This document shows, in pieces, positions 26,945 through 35,788 of a stretch of DNA of 64,000 nt (position 1 is its first letter; each line of letters starts with the position of its first letter). The translations under genes and the position numbers were made by a program. Source of the DNA: Bacillus methanolicus PB1 (GTDB taxonomy: Bacteria; Bacillota; Bacilli; Bacillales; Cytobacillaceae); assembly GCF_000262755.1 (NCBI RefSeq), contig NZ_AFEU01000002.1, positions 124,001 to 188,000 of the forward strand, written 5' to 3'. The notes under the pieces were generated by a model. It was given only the letters and a program-made list of their open reading frames with translations, had not been told where the DNA came from and searched no databases.

Positions 26945-27002
26945 GGGTCTGGCCCCTGCTTTATTAACGCTTTAAAGCGTTAATAAAGCAGGGGCCAGAC
27001 CC
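26945..27002. repeat. perfect 58-bp palindrome with GGGTCTGGCCCC arms
   Basis: Every base from 26945 to 27002 pairs with its partner about the centre 26973/26974, with ACGCTTT|AAAGCGT in the middle. On the plus strand it is followed by TTTTC. It belongs to the same repeat family as the copy at 9401. It lies between the start of the SRAP gene and the lysine riboswitch leader and may insulate them. Confidence 0.95.
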
Positions 27003-27117
27003 TTTTCGGTGTATGTATTTAAGCAACGCTTGGTTTTAATGGATACTTTTTTCATTGACTTTCTTTGGCTTGGCCTGTATTCTATTTCGTGTAACTTCAT
27101 AGATGATTCCTCATCAG

Positions 27118-27295
27118 CTCAAGATGAGGTAGAGGTCGCGGTGTTTATCAGTATATTGTCAGAGAGTCAGAGAAACTCAATGAAGCAATTGAAAGGAACC
27201 ACCGCCGAAGCGCCATAATTTCTCTGGTTATGGCAGCTGGGTCTGTATCCGAACAGGTGCAGAACTGTCATGGCGTTTGCTATGATGAACTATCC
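27118..27295 (+). ncRNA. lysine riboswitch (L-box)
   Basis: GATGAGGTAGAGGTCGCGG, then GAAACTCAATGAAGCAATTG, GAAAGGAACCACCGCCGAAG, GGCAGCTGGGTCTG and GAACTGTCATGGC appear in the order of the lysine riboswitch core. A terminator follows at 27321. It lies in the leader of an APC permease and should shut it off when lysine is plentiful. Confidence 0.9.
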
Positions 27296-27320
27296 ATTTG
27301 TCTGATGCGTTTGTATACGG

Positions 27321-27347
27321 CACATCGGCATCCGGTGTGTTTTTTTG
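27321..27347 (+). terminator. terminator of the lysine riboswitch
   Basis: CACATCGG (27321-27328) pairs with CCGGTGTG (27332-27339), then seven T. It ends about 85 bases before the permease start codon and completes the attenuation platform. Confidence 0.85.
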
Positions 27348-27433
27348 TTTATTGCCGATCTGACATTATGCAAATGCAGATAGTTCCCCTATTTTGAGCC
27401 AAGAGGACAGGACAACATGAGAGGAGAAGAAAT

Positions 27434-28858
27434 ATGGGGAAAAATAATCAATTAAGTTTATGGATCCTTACCGCTCTTGTAGTGGGCAATATGGTAGGTT
27501 CAGGAATATTTATGCTGCCTCGGACATTATCAGAAGCAGCTAGTCCGGCAGGGGTTATCGGCGCCTGGATCCTGACAGGTTTTGGAGTTCTTATGACTTC
27601 TTTAGTATTTGGAAATTTAGCCTTAAGAAAGCCAAACCTTTCAGGCGGACCACAAATTTACGCAAAAGAATTGTTTAAACCAGGTTCAAAAACATCTATT
27701 CTTTCCGGCTTTATGGCTTCATGGGGATACTGGATTGGGAATTTAGCCGGCAACATTGCGATTATTACGACTTTCGCCGGCTACTTGTCAACATTTTTCC
27801 CTGTCATGACAAATGAGGCAGAACTGTTCACAATTGGTTCCTTTACTTTAAAAGCAGGCAACGCACTAACGTTTCTAGTTTGCACGCTTCTTTTGTGGGG
27901 AACGCATTTCATCATTTTAAGAGGATTAGAAAGTGCCGGTAAGCTGAATTTCGTTGCAACTTCCGCCAAAGTGATCGGATTCTTTTTATTCATATTGGTT
28001 GGTCTTTTCGCTTTCCAAAAAGCGAATATTCTTCCGTTTGCTGCACCGAGAGTTGGTGAAAACGGTGAAACAATCGGGCTGTTTGGACAAATTAACAATG
28101 CTGCCCTTTCAACATTATGGGCATTTGTTGGTGTAGAATCAGCTGTCGTGTTTGCATCAAGAGCAAAAAAGCAAACTGATGTAAAACGGGCGACAATTCT
28201 TGGATTGTTTATCGCCCTTGCCCTTTATATCGGCATAAGCACGCTTGTTATGGGGATGTTAAGCCAGGGAGCGCTTATCAAGTCTGAAAAACCGTTAATA
28301 GACGCCATACAAGCCGTTCTCGGACCAATTGGAGGAAAATTTTTAGCAGGAGTCGGCTTAATCAGCCTTTTTGGCTCTACGCTCGGCTGGGTGATGCTAA
28401 GTGCTGAAATTCCATACCAAGCAGCAAAACAAGGATTATTTATCCCGGCCTTCTTAAGAGAAAACAAAAAAGGGCTTCCGATCTTTTCGCTTTTTATGAC
28501 AAATTGTCTTGGCCAGCTGTTTATTTTCTCAACGATCTCAAATTCCATTTCAGCGGCGTTCGATTTCGTAATTTACATCGCTACACTGTCATACCTTGTG
28601 CCATACTTTATTTCGTCAATCTTCCAGCTGAAGCTTGTTGCAACAGGCGAGACTTACACTGACAGCAGAAGCAGAATGAGCGACGCTGTTATTGCTGTCC
28701 TCTCCACCATTTATTCAGCATGGGTGATTATTGCAGGAACGGCTGACATTAAAACCTTTGCATTCGGAATGACGCTTCTCGCAAGCGGAATCTTGTTTTA
28801 TAACCAGATTAAGAAACAACATGCAGCATCAAGCGCAAAAAATAAAATTCCTGCATAA
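27434..28858 (+). CDS. APC-family amino acid permease, probably lysine (YvsH-like)
   Basis: A 474-residue permease with about twelve hydrophobic segments of the basic amino acid/polyamine antiporter (APA) branch. The first helix has VVGNMVGSGIFMLPRTLSEA, the substrate-backbone binding motif of APC transporters, and GLESAGKLNFVATSAKVIGF and FVGVESAVVFASRAKK are family signatures. GAGGAG precedes the ATG. The lysine riboswitch upstream indicates uptake, or exchange, of lysine; B. subtilis YvsH is controlled in the same way. Confidence 0.88.
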   Translation: MGKNNQLSLWILTALVVGNMVGSGIFMLPRTLSEAASPAGVIGAWILTGFGVLMTSLVFGNLALRKPNLSGGPQIYAKELFKPGSKTSILSGFMASWGYWIGNLAGNIAIITTFAGYLSTFFPVMTNEAELFTIGSFTLKAGNALTFLVCTLLLWGTHFIILRGLESAGKLNFVATSAKVIGFFLFILVGLFAFQKANILPFAAPRVGENGETIGLFGQINNAALSTLWAFVGVESAVVFASRAKKQTDVKRATILGLFIALALYIGISTLVMGMLSQGALIKSEKPLIDAIQAVLGPIGGKFLAGVGLISLFGSTLGWVMLSAEIPYQAAKQGLFIPAFLRENKKGLPIFSLFMTNCLGQLFIFSTISNSISAAFDFVIYIATLSYLVPYFISSIFQLKLVATGETYTDSRSRMSDAVIAVLSTIYSAWVIIAGTADIKTFAFGMTLLASGILFYNQIKKQHAASSAKNKIPA

Positions 28859-28867
28859 TAAACAAAC

Positions 28868-28975
28868 AGGGCTGATAAGGGTCTGACTCTCTCTAACAAT
28901 GACAATATTTATAGTATTTGTCTATATATTTTATAGGAGGGGGCTGATTCTTTATTTTTGAGTCAGCCCCTTCTT
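28868..28975. repeat. palindromic repeat with GGGTCTGAC, copy 8
   Basis: AGGGCTGATAAGGGTCTGACTC on the left, GGAGGGGGCTGATTC on the right, and a separate short hairpin GGGGCTGA...TCAGCCCC at 28940-28969 ending in TTC. It is a rearranged family copy that can terminate the permease gene. Confidence 0.7.
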
Positions 28976-29072
28976 TGTTTCTCCGCGCATTTTTAATTTT
29001 TCCATTGATTCCCTTTGTAAATTCCCCTTTACAAAAACAAGCTAATAATATAACACGAATAGGGGTGGAATC

Positions 29073-30434
29073 ATGGGAAAACTTTCAAAATTATTACTTG
29101 CCGTTTCAATTGTTATCCTGTTATTGATTGGATCAGTTTTTCTGTACGAGAATGGAAAAAATACGACAGGCCAATCAAACCTTGAAAACCGATTCAATGC
29201 TCCTGCCAATTTGCAAAATGTTGAACATGGCAAGAATATTCTTCAAATCAACAGCATTGCAATGGGGGAAACAATTAAAAGTCACTTGAGAAATGACCCT
29301 TCCATTTCTCTGATGAAACATAATAAAAAAAATGAAAGCCATTATAATAAAAGAGAAGTAACTGTAAAATTTGAACACCATCCCAGTGATTTGGAAATTG
29401 CCAGAATGACCAATGACATCAAAGGAAATGTCGTTAAATATTTGGATTCGACGATCGTATTTCGATCAAATGAACTTAGTACTTCAGAGCTGATCCAGTA
29501 TTTTAACAGCCAGCCGGATTTTATATATGCTGAACCGAATTATCTTTACCTGCAAAACAAAATTGATTTTCCAAATGATCTACTCTATCGTGAGCAATAT
29601 CAATGGAATCTCCCTGTTATTCAAACCGAAGCCGGATGGGATGTTACGAGAGGCGACGAAAAGATCATCATTGCGGTTGTGGATACGGGAGTTGACTTGA
29701 ATCATCCGGATTTGCGCAAGCGGCTGACAAAAGGTTACAATGTGCTGGAAAATAATGATTATCCGGATGATGATAATGGCCATGGCACCCACGTAGCAGG
29801 TATTATCGCTTCAGAGACAAATAATCGGGAAGGAGTCGCCGGCATCACCTGGTATAACAAAATCATGCCTATAAAAGCAATGGGAGCTGAAGGATACGGT
29901 ACGACCTTTGATATAGCAAAAGGTATCATCTGGGCAGCAGACCATGGAGCCGACGTAATAAACCTGAGCTTAGGAAATTATCAGCCCTCTTCACTCATGA
30001 AGGAAGCGGTCAAATACGCCTATGAAAAAAATGCTGTGATTATTTCAGCTGCGGGCAATGATAACTCAAGCCATCCCAGCTTTCCGGCTGCATATCCGGA
30101 AGTCCTTGGCGTATCAGCAGTCAGCTACACCGGCCAACGTGCACCTTTCTCGAATTATGGGGATTATATTGATGTATCTGCACCGGGAGTGCAAATCCCG
30201 AGCACATATTTCAACCAGCAGTATGCGGCCTTATCCGGTACATCGATGGCTTCTCCCCATGTCGCCGGGCTTGCAGGGCTGATCCTGTCAGCAAACCCTG
30301 AGTTGAGAAATAAAGAAGTTATGGACATCATCAAAAATACCGCCTATGACTTGGGAGCCCCGGGAAAAGATATTGACTTCGGAAGCGGATTAATTGATGT
30401 GAAAAAAGCACTCGAAGCCGTTAATGGCAAATAG
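29073..30434 (+). CDS. subtilisin-like S8 serine protease
   Basis: A secreted or membrane-anchored protease of 453 residues. An N-terminal hydrophobic helix (7-25) is followed by a propeptide (about 92-160, including AEPNYLYLQ, the fervidolysin-type prodomain end). The catalytic domain has Asp204 in AVVDTGVDLNHPD, His237 in NGHGTHVAG, the oxyanion Asn329 in SAAGND, and Ser391 in GTSMASPHVAGLAG. All catalytic residues are intact. There is no clear signal peptidase site after the helix, so the protein may stay tethered. GGGGTGG precedes the ATG. It is a monocistron. Confidence 0.9.
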   Translation: MGKLSKLLLAVSIVILLLIGSVFLYENGKNTTGQSNLENRFNAPANLQNVEHGKNILQINSIAMGETIKSHLRNDPSISLMKHNKKNESHYNKREVTVKFEHHPSDLEIARMTNDIKGNVVKYLDSTIVFRSNELSTSELIQYFNSQPDFIYAEPNYLYLQNKIDFPNDLLYREQYQWNLPVIQTEAGWDVTRGDEKIIIAVVDTGVDLNHPDLRKRLTKGYNVLENNDYPDDDNGHGTHVAGIIASETNNREGVAGITWYNKIMPIKAMGAEGYGTTFDIAKGIIWAADHGADVINLSLGNYQPSSLMKEAVKYAYEKNAVIISAAGNDNSSHPSFPAAYPEVLGVSAVSYTGQRAPFSNYGDYIDVSAPGVQIPSTYFNQQYAALSGTSMASPHVAGLAGLILSANPELRNKEVMDIIKNTAYDLGAPGKDIDFGSGLIDVKKALEAVNGK

Positions 30435-30436
30435 AC

Positions 30437-30565
30437 AAAGGGGCTGTCTCATAAGGGTCTGACCCCATGTGCATTTATCAATATATAGCACATTTATGCA
30501 ACATTATGTCCTATATATTGTGTTATGGGGTCTGACCCTTAGGCATATGAGACAGCCCCCTTTGG
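30437..30565. repeat. GGGTCTGACCC palindromic repeat, copy 9
   Basis: AAAGGGGCTGTCTCAT at the left and ATGAGACAGCCCCCTTT at the right form the outer stem; GGGTCTGACCCCATG and TATGGGGTCTGACCC form the inner one. This is the best-preserved long copy. It sits between convergent genes and can terminate both. Confidence 0.9.
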
Positions 30566-30587
30566 TTAAACTGCTTTTAAGCAGAAT

Positions 30588-31319
30588 TTACAAATACCAC
30601 ATTAATTTCTGAACTTCTTGTATCTTTAACTTTGAAATATGGGCAACTTTTTCACTGCCTGAAAAATAGGCAAGAAACGTTTCGCCGAAAGACTCTATCC
30701 TGACAATTTTCTTTAAGTTTACTAAGTAGGAACGATGAGTTTTGATAATGTATTCCGGCAGTCTTCTTTCAAGATCTTTGAGAGTTTGGGTTATCTCATA
30801 ACGGTTATCTTTTGTATGGACAACAGTTTTCCTTTTTTCCTTTTCAACATAAAGGATATCCTTAATAGATAGATAAAAAAACGAATTATTAGATTTTAAA
30901 GCCAATTTGTTGAATTTTTTCGTTTGGGAAGAAGCAAATTTTTGTTGAAGCAATATTGCCTTTTTTGCTTTTTCTAACGCTGCAAATAAACGTGTTCTCT
31001 CAATTGGTTTTACTATATAATCCGTTGCCGCAATATTGAATGCTTCCACAGCAAACTCTTCATAACCCGTTGTAAAAATAACCTGAAGACTCGGGATCAC
31101 TTTTTCACAAGATTTTACTGCATCTAATCCATTTAATCCCGGCATTTTAATATCGGCTAAAACGATGTCGGGTTTTTCTCTCATAGTCAGTTTTATTAAT
31201 TCTTCTCCGTCCGAAGCTTCTCCTACAACATTAAAATCAGGCAATATTTGAATGAAATGTTTTAAAATTAATCTGGAGGAGGGTTCATCATCGGCAATTA
31301 TAATTTTGAATCGATTCAT
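30588..31319 (-). CDS. LytTR-family response regulator
   Basis: A two-domain regulator of 243 residues. The receiver domain has IIIADDEPSSRLIL with the acidic pocket, the phosphoacceptor Asp in DIVLADIKMPGLNGLDAV, and the conserved Thr and Lys (IFTTGYEE, DYIVKPIE). The C-terminal LytTR DNA-binding domain has SNNSFFYLSIKDILYVEKEKR and KTHRSYLVNLKKI. The start at 31319 is preferred; a GTG at 31331 lies only two bases from GGAG. It follows the FapA-like gene by 37 bases and is probably in its operon. The kinase at 33829 is a candidate partner, although LytTR regulators usually pair with a different kinase class. Confidence 0.88.
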   Translation of the reverse strand: MNRFKIIIADDEPSSRLILKHFIQILPDFNVVGEASDGEELIKLTMREKPDIVLADIKMPGLNGLDAVKSCEKVIPSLQVIFTTGYEEFAVEAFNIAATDYIVKPIERTRLFAALEKAKKAILLQQKFASSQTKKFNKLALKSNNSFFYLSIKDILYVEKEKRKTVVHTKDNRYEITQTLKDLERRLPEYIIKTHRSYLVNLKKIVRIESFGETFLAYFSGSEKVAHISKLKIQEVQKLMWYL

Positions 31320-31356
31320 ATTATCCCACACTCCAAGTTCATTTTTCTAAATATAG

Positions 31357-33441
31357 CTAAAAGATTATTTTATCATTATCCAATCTTGCTGAAATTCCTT
31401 TTAGCTCTCTTTGAAATGTATATTTTACTTTTCCTATCTGGATTTCTGTTCCTTCCTTGACAATATCTATAGATATACTTTTGTCAGGAGGAACAATAAT
31501 TTTCGTAGATGCACTTCCTTCAGATCCCGCTTCTTTTATTTTCGCCCCATTTTTTGCGTATACTTCTCCGCCTCTAAGAATGCCTTTTATTATTAATGTT
31601 CCTCCTGCGTGAATCTTTGAATGATAACATCCTTGACCATAAATGATTACGTCGCCCGATGAATAGATCGTGCTGTTTAAAGCATAACTTAATTCGATGA
31701 AACAATTTTGTTCCATAGGCTGACTGTGCTTTTCCATCATTTGCTCCAATCTTTTTTTGAGCTGGCCCATCTGCTGCAAGCTGTGAAATTCATTTGCAGC
31801 GGATGAAAGAAAAGTTTGCCGCAGCTGTTCCGCCATTGTCAGCCATTCTAAATCAAGAAGCCGGTTCCCTTTATTGCAAATCTCCAAAAATTGTTTTATC
31901 GGAGATTCGATTGCCCCAAATTTTTGTTCCATTAGAACCTTAATTAAAGGCTGGAACCCGCGTTTTTGGTAATCAGTTTTTTTAATAGCAGGCAAATTCA
32001 TTAGTTGTTGAATCGATAAAATGATTTTACTTGTATAATCATGAATACTTGATAAGAGATGAACCAGTTCAGCCTCAAATATGTTTTGTTTCCCTGCTGA
32101 TAAAGTGCTTCCAATGCAATTTCTGTAGATTTTTATTGAACTTTTCGATGAAACAGACGCACGGTTTACGTTTTGAAAAACATTGATAATTCCGTCGCCC
32201 TCTACCACCATTCCATCTTCGACATTTCCAATAATATCTATATCACCTCTAAAACGGATGTTTCCAGAGGAAATATTCACATCTCCATGATGAACATGCT
32301 TAGGTATAATAGATGCCTTGACTATTAATCCCCTATATTCAATTAACGGACGCCCCATTTCTGTTGCAACAATCTTTGAACCGTTCTCGATTAAGGCAAT
32401 CCCTTTTCCTGCTTGTACAATAAGAGGGAAGGTCTGTTTCGCAGGCAAAGGTTCATTTGTTACTGTGAAACCTGGCTTGCCATTTGTAGGAGGATGAACT
32501 ACAGCGATAACTTGTCCTTTTTTTACAGTTGGAATAAATTTTACTTCCCGAAAGTCAACTGTTCCATCTGCGCGTTCCTTGGGACCTGCTTTTTTTTCAA
32601 CATCTACAACAAGTTCAAGCCAGCCGTTTTTCCCCTCTTCCGGCTTTATGCCGCTGGCAATAATAAACCTCCCCGGAGTTTCCGTATTTACAGCTCTCAT
32701 AATTTCACTATGATTGATGCCATAAGCCACTTTTAATGATTTTAGTTTTTCTAATATTTTCGTATATTCAAGATCGTTTTTGATTTTTATGACCTCTTCG
32801 GCTTGTATTTCAATATGGAAATCAGGCTCACAATCTCGAATCATATATTTTTTTGTCATTCCCGGTGACACAGCCAAAATCGCATTCAATTTTTGGGAAT
32901 CCAGTGTAATGTTCCATTGGGTTTCTTTTTCCTCTGCTTCTGTCTCAAATCTAAATTCATCCTCTTTTGCAACCACAGTGGTACCTGTTATTTGTTCTCC
33001 ATTTTTATAACATTTGACCCCTTTGCCTACAGAAATAGTCGGATATCTTAACCGGGAAGACTTACAAAAAAGTTTTCCACCCTTCACCCAGACTTTTCCT
33101 TCAACTTGTTCAAGGTTAACTTTCTCTTGAATTTCAGAAAAAAAATTCTTTGGTCCTTCCATCATTTCAAGCTGCACTTCATTTTCGCCATCCAAGCTTT
33201 TTCTTAATTCCTCAAATTCATGAATATTTTCTTCCGAAGTTCTTTCCAGTTGGTTATTGTATCGCTGTTTCGTTAGTTTAACTACCGCAGGTTTAGATCC
33301 TATCCGGAAAAAGCCTTTTTTTTCACGCTGGATAATCTCAATCGATGCATCTTCCTTGTCAATTCCCAATGCATTTAACCCATGCTTAATGGCTTCATTT
33401 ACATTTTTTCCACTCGAAAAGATTGATTGGCTCATATCCAT
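31357..33441 (-). CDS. FapA/DUF342 family protein with N-terminal Jag-N-like domain
   Basis: A 694-residue protein. The first 55 residues (GKNVNEAIKHGLNALGI, then KKGFFRIGSKPAVVKL) look like a Jag-N domain. The middle and C-terminal parts match DUF342 (FapA): KYMIRDCEPDFHIEIQ, GINHSEIMRAV, and a beta-helical region with HHGDVNISSGNIRFRGDI and FQNVNRASVSSK. FapA relatives are linked to cell-surface or flagellar polymer assembly, but the biochemical role is uncertain. Two ATGs (33441, 33435) follow AAAGG; 33435 has the better spacing. It heads an operon with the LytTR regulator. Confidence 0.82.
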   Translation of the reverse strand: MDMSQSIFSSGKNVNEAIKHGLNALGIDKEDASIEIIQREKKGFFRIGSKPAVVKLTKQRYNNQLERTSEENIHEFEELRKSLDGENEVQLEMMEGPKNFFSEIQEKVNLEQVEGKVWVKGGKLFCKSSRLRYPTISVGKGVKCYKNGEQITGTTVVAKEDEFRFETEAEEKETQWNITLDSQKLNAILAVSPGMTKKYMIRDCEPDFHIEIQAEEVIKIKNDLEYTKILEKLKSLKVAYGINHSEIMRAVNTETPGRFIIASGIKPEEGKNGWLELVVDVEKKAGPKERADGTVDFREVKFIPTVKKGQVIAVVHPPTNGKPGFTVTNEPLPAKQTFPLIVQAGKGIALIENGSKIVATEMGRPLIEYRGLIVKASIIPKHVHHGDVNISSGNIRFRGDIDIIGNVEDGMVVEGDGIINVFQNVNRASVSSKSSIKIYRNCIGSTLSAGKQNIFEAELVHLLSSIHDYTSKIILSIQQLMNLPAIKKTDYQKRGFQPLIKVLMEQKFGAIESPIKQFLEICNKGNRLLDLEWLTMAEQLRQTFLSSAANEFHSLQQMGQLKKRLEQMMEKHSQPMEQNCFIELSYALNSTIYSSGDVIIYGQGCYHSKIHAGGTLIIKGILRGGEVYAKNGAKIKEAGSEGSASTKIIVPPDKSISIDIVKEGTEIQIGKVKYTFQRELKGISARLDNDKIIF

Positions 33442-33448
33442 CTACCTT

Positions 33449-33586
33449 TCAGGATATCGCTTGATATAACGCTCTCTTTCCTTCAATATCTTTAATCACA
33501 TTTTCAAACTCTTCATCAACTGGAAGATATATTTTTTATATATTATTATCAGCCATTTTATTGATTTTCATCATCATATCCACCAT
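33449..33586 (-). pseudogene. 46-codon frame interrupted by an in-frame TAA
   Basis: On the minus strand a frame begins MVDMMMKINKMADNNI, meets TAA at 33536-33538, and continues in the same frame KIYLPVDEEFENVIKDI to a TGA at 33449-33451, 7 bases before the FapA-like start. The second part looks like protein. It may be a small gene broken by a stop mutation or simply chance. No family recognised. The rest of the 387-base gap holds only a terminator. Confidence 0.3.
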
Positions 33587-33732
33587 CCGTTTTTTAATAT
33601 CTTAATAAATGTAACTTTTATCCTATTTCGTGTCTATTCTCTAAATCGCATAATACACACTAAATAGAACTCATAAACTGACCAAAAAAACAGAATAAGC
33701 AAAAAAAAAGACTTTTAACGACATTTTTTGCG

Positions 33733-33779
33733 AAATAGCGACATAAAAAGAGTTACCCCCCTAACAAGGGGTAACTTTG
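33733..33779 (-). terminator. terminator of the histidine kinase gene
   Basis: On the minus strand AAGTTACCCCTT and GGGGGGTAACTCTTTTTATG form a stem (AGTTACCCC with GGGGTAACT) followed by CTTTTT. It lies about 50 bases after the kinase stop. Confidence 0.8.
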
Positions 33780-33828
33780 AGAGATAAAGGTTTTTCAACT
33801 TATCTTGGATATACAAAGTTTAGTATTA

Positions 33829-34959
33829 TTATTTCTCGCGGACAAAAATATCCTCTATGCCGTCCTTTGAATAAAATGCTTTTGGCTGCGTTGATTTTAC
33901 AATTGGAAGACTGAACCAGAAATCACTTCCTTCTCCTTCTCTGCTTTCCACGCCAATCTCGCCGCCCATTAGCTGCAGCAGCTGCTTGACTAATGATAAC
34001 CCGATTCCTGTTCCTTCTATATTTTTATTGGGAAGACGGTAAAACGGCTCAAATATTTTATCATACTCATTCTTTCTAATTCCGATACCCGTATCTTTTA
34101 TGTGGAAAATTAATTTTCTGTTCTTATTTTCACAATAAATATAAATTTTCCCATTTTCTTTATTATATTTAATGGCATTGTCCAATAAATTTATCATGAT
34201 CTGTTTTACTCTTACGTGATCTATCAAAACATAGACATTTTGACAATCATTCAGACTCTTACTAATTTTGATATTTTTTTTAGAAGCAGCGGGCAATACC
34301 ATGTTTACGCATTCTTCAATAATCGAATGGATGTGGGCGAATTCTAATTTAATAGTCAATTTGCCTAATTCGATTTTAGATAGATCTAAAAGATCATTAA
34401 TAATATTTAAAAGGTGCCGGCCCCCTTTTAAAATTTCCCGGACATACTCCTGTTGTTGGTCACTTAAAGAATGATCCAATTCAAGGAGCTGTGAAAATCC
34501 TAAAATTCCATTTAGGGGCGTCCGAAGTTCATGACTCAATGTCGAGAGGAATTCGGATTTAGCTTGATTTGCCTTTACAGCTTCCTCTTTCGCCCTGATC
34601 ATTTCCATCTCCATCTGCTTTCTTTCCGTAATATCAGACATCGTTATCAACACTTTGGCTGATTCTTCTTCATCTGATTTTTCCAGGAGTTTTGTATTCA
34701 CAGAAAACCAGGCTACTTTTTTATTTTTTTTTATTCCTATTACTTTGTGGTGAAATTGGACTCCTGTGTTAAGGGTGAAGAAGCCCCGCAATTGTTCATT
34801 GTTTAACGGTGTGCCGTCTTCTTCAATGAAACTGATCAGATTGTCTTCAAATCTTAAATTCTCGAATTCTTCTATTTCAATTTCAACTATTTTTAAGATG
34901 TTATCATTTAATAATGTTATTTTGCCGGTACTGTCATAGATCATTACACATTCTGACAT
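33829..34959 (-). CDS. PAS-containing sensor histidine kinase (main fragment; frameshifted gene)
   Basis: The 376-residue frame starts within a PAS domain (VMIYDSTGKITLLN to VLITMSDITERKQ), then has a HisKA domain with LSTLSHELRTPLNGILGF (phosphoacceptor His) and an HATPase domain with NLLDNAIKYNKENG, DTGIGIRKNEYDKIF and GTGIGLSLVKQLL. All kinase motifs are intact. Its own ATG has no ribosome site. The open frame extends upstream in phase as EKLFRNILNAM and would join the membrane segment encoded at 34965-35147 if an A-run of nine (35001-35009, as T on plus) held one more A. The gene is thus split by a one-base frameshift. Confidence 0.85.
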   Translation of the reverse strand: MSECVMIYDSTGKITLLNDNILKIVEIEIEEFENLRFEDNLISFIEEDGTPLNNEQLRGFFTLNTGVQFHHKVIGIKKNKKVAWFSVNTKLLEKSDEEESAKVLITMSDITERKQMEMEMIRAKEEAVKANQAKSEFLSTLSHELRTPLNGILGFSQLLELDHSLSDQQQEYVREILKGGRHLLNIINDLLDLSKIELGKLTIKLEFAHIHSIIEECVNMVLPAASKKNIKISKSLNDCQNVYVLIDHVRVKQIMINLLDNAIKYNKENGKIYIYCENKNRKLIFHIKDTGIGIRKNEYDKIFEPFYRLPNKNIEGTGIGLSLVKQLLQLMGGEIGVESREGEGSDFWFSLPIVKSTQPKAFYSKDGIEDIFVREK

Positions 34960-34964
34960 TGCAT

Positions 34965-35147
34965 TTAAGATATTGCGGAATAATTTTTCATATTTTCCGC
35001 TTTTTTTTTAGCATATCCAATAGTGATAATGGCAGTTATTAAATTAATAATAATTAATCTAAGCCAATAACTTAACTCTTCCGGAAAAATTTGATGAAAA
35101 ATAGTAAAACTAATAAGTTCAAGTTCATATTCGCTTATAAAATACAT
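34965..35147 (-). CDS. N-terminal membrane segment of the split histidine kinase
   Basis: A 60-residue frame with AAGGAG 9-10 bases before the ATG at 35147. It encodes one or two hydrophobic stretches (LISFTIFHQIFPEEL and WLRLIIINLITAIITIGYA), then AKKK at an A9 run, after which it soon ends (NYSAIS). A -1 shift at the A-run gives a continuous protein into the kinase PAS domain. It is the true 5' end of the kinase gene, not a separate gene. Confidence 0.7.
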   Translation of the reverse strand: MYFISEYELELISFTIFHQIFPEELSYWLRLIIINLITAIITIGYAKKKAENMKNYSAIS

Positions 35148-35347
35148 TAATAACACTCCTTCCTTTCTTTACAATCGCCGGTAATTTCCTCTATTTCATA
35201 CAAGTAAAAACCTTTTTAACGCCATTTCTAACTCTTTGAAGACACGTCAAACACATTTTTCGACATATCGTGTCGACCATGTTGTTAATATCATACTAAA
35301 GGTCTATGATAATGCTAATAAATGCCAATTACTAAGGAGGAAGGCAT

Positions 35348-35788
35348 GTGGAAATCCTTCGCTCACAATTTATGACTAACGAAAATATAGTGATTTTTGT
35401 TTTGCTGGCTGGCGTTTTATTTTATATAAAAATTTTATTTTTGACAAAACTCCTTTTTCAGAAACGTAAAAATATGGAGTATAAATCACTTTATTTTAAT
35501 CATTCCTTTGCCATTTTTACCCTCGATCTAAACGGGAATATTATTGACACAAATCCCGCAGCTGAGGAATTAACAGGCTATAAAAAAGGGGAATTGGTAA
35601 AACGCCCATTTTCAAATCTATTAACCTCTAAAAGTTTAACAATTCAAACACTACAATTCAATGATTCCTTAATAGGGAAATCGAACGAATATTCTGTTTC
35701 CAGTATAAGAAAGAACGGAATTGAACAAACCCTCTTTATTAAAACCATTCCAATTATAAAAAGAAAAAAACAAATGGCCTCTTTTTGA
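35348..35788 (+). CDS. PAS-domain N-terminal part of a split PAS-EAL protein
   Basis: The 146-codon frame starts at GTG 35348, with GGAGG seven bases upstream. It has a single transmembrane helix (IVIFVLLAGVLFYIKILFL) and a PAS domain (FAIFTLDLNGNIIDTNPAAEEL). Where the domain should continue, it hits TGA after KRKKQMASF. A -1 shift at A AAA AAA (35764-35770) would instead read NGLFLIVHDFTENH and continue into the EAL domain at 35785. It is divergent from the kinase gene across a 200-base promoter region. Confidence 0.75.
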   Translation: MEILRSQFMTNENIVIFVLLAGVLFYIKILFLTKLLFQKRKNMEYKSLYFNHSFAIFTLDLNGNIIDTNPAAEELTGYKKGELVKRPFSNLLTSKSLTIQTLQFNDSLIGKSNEYSVSSIRKNGIEQTLFIKTIPIIKRKKQMASF

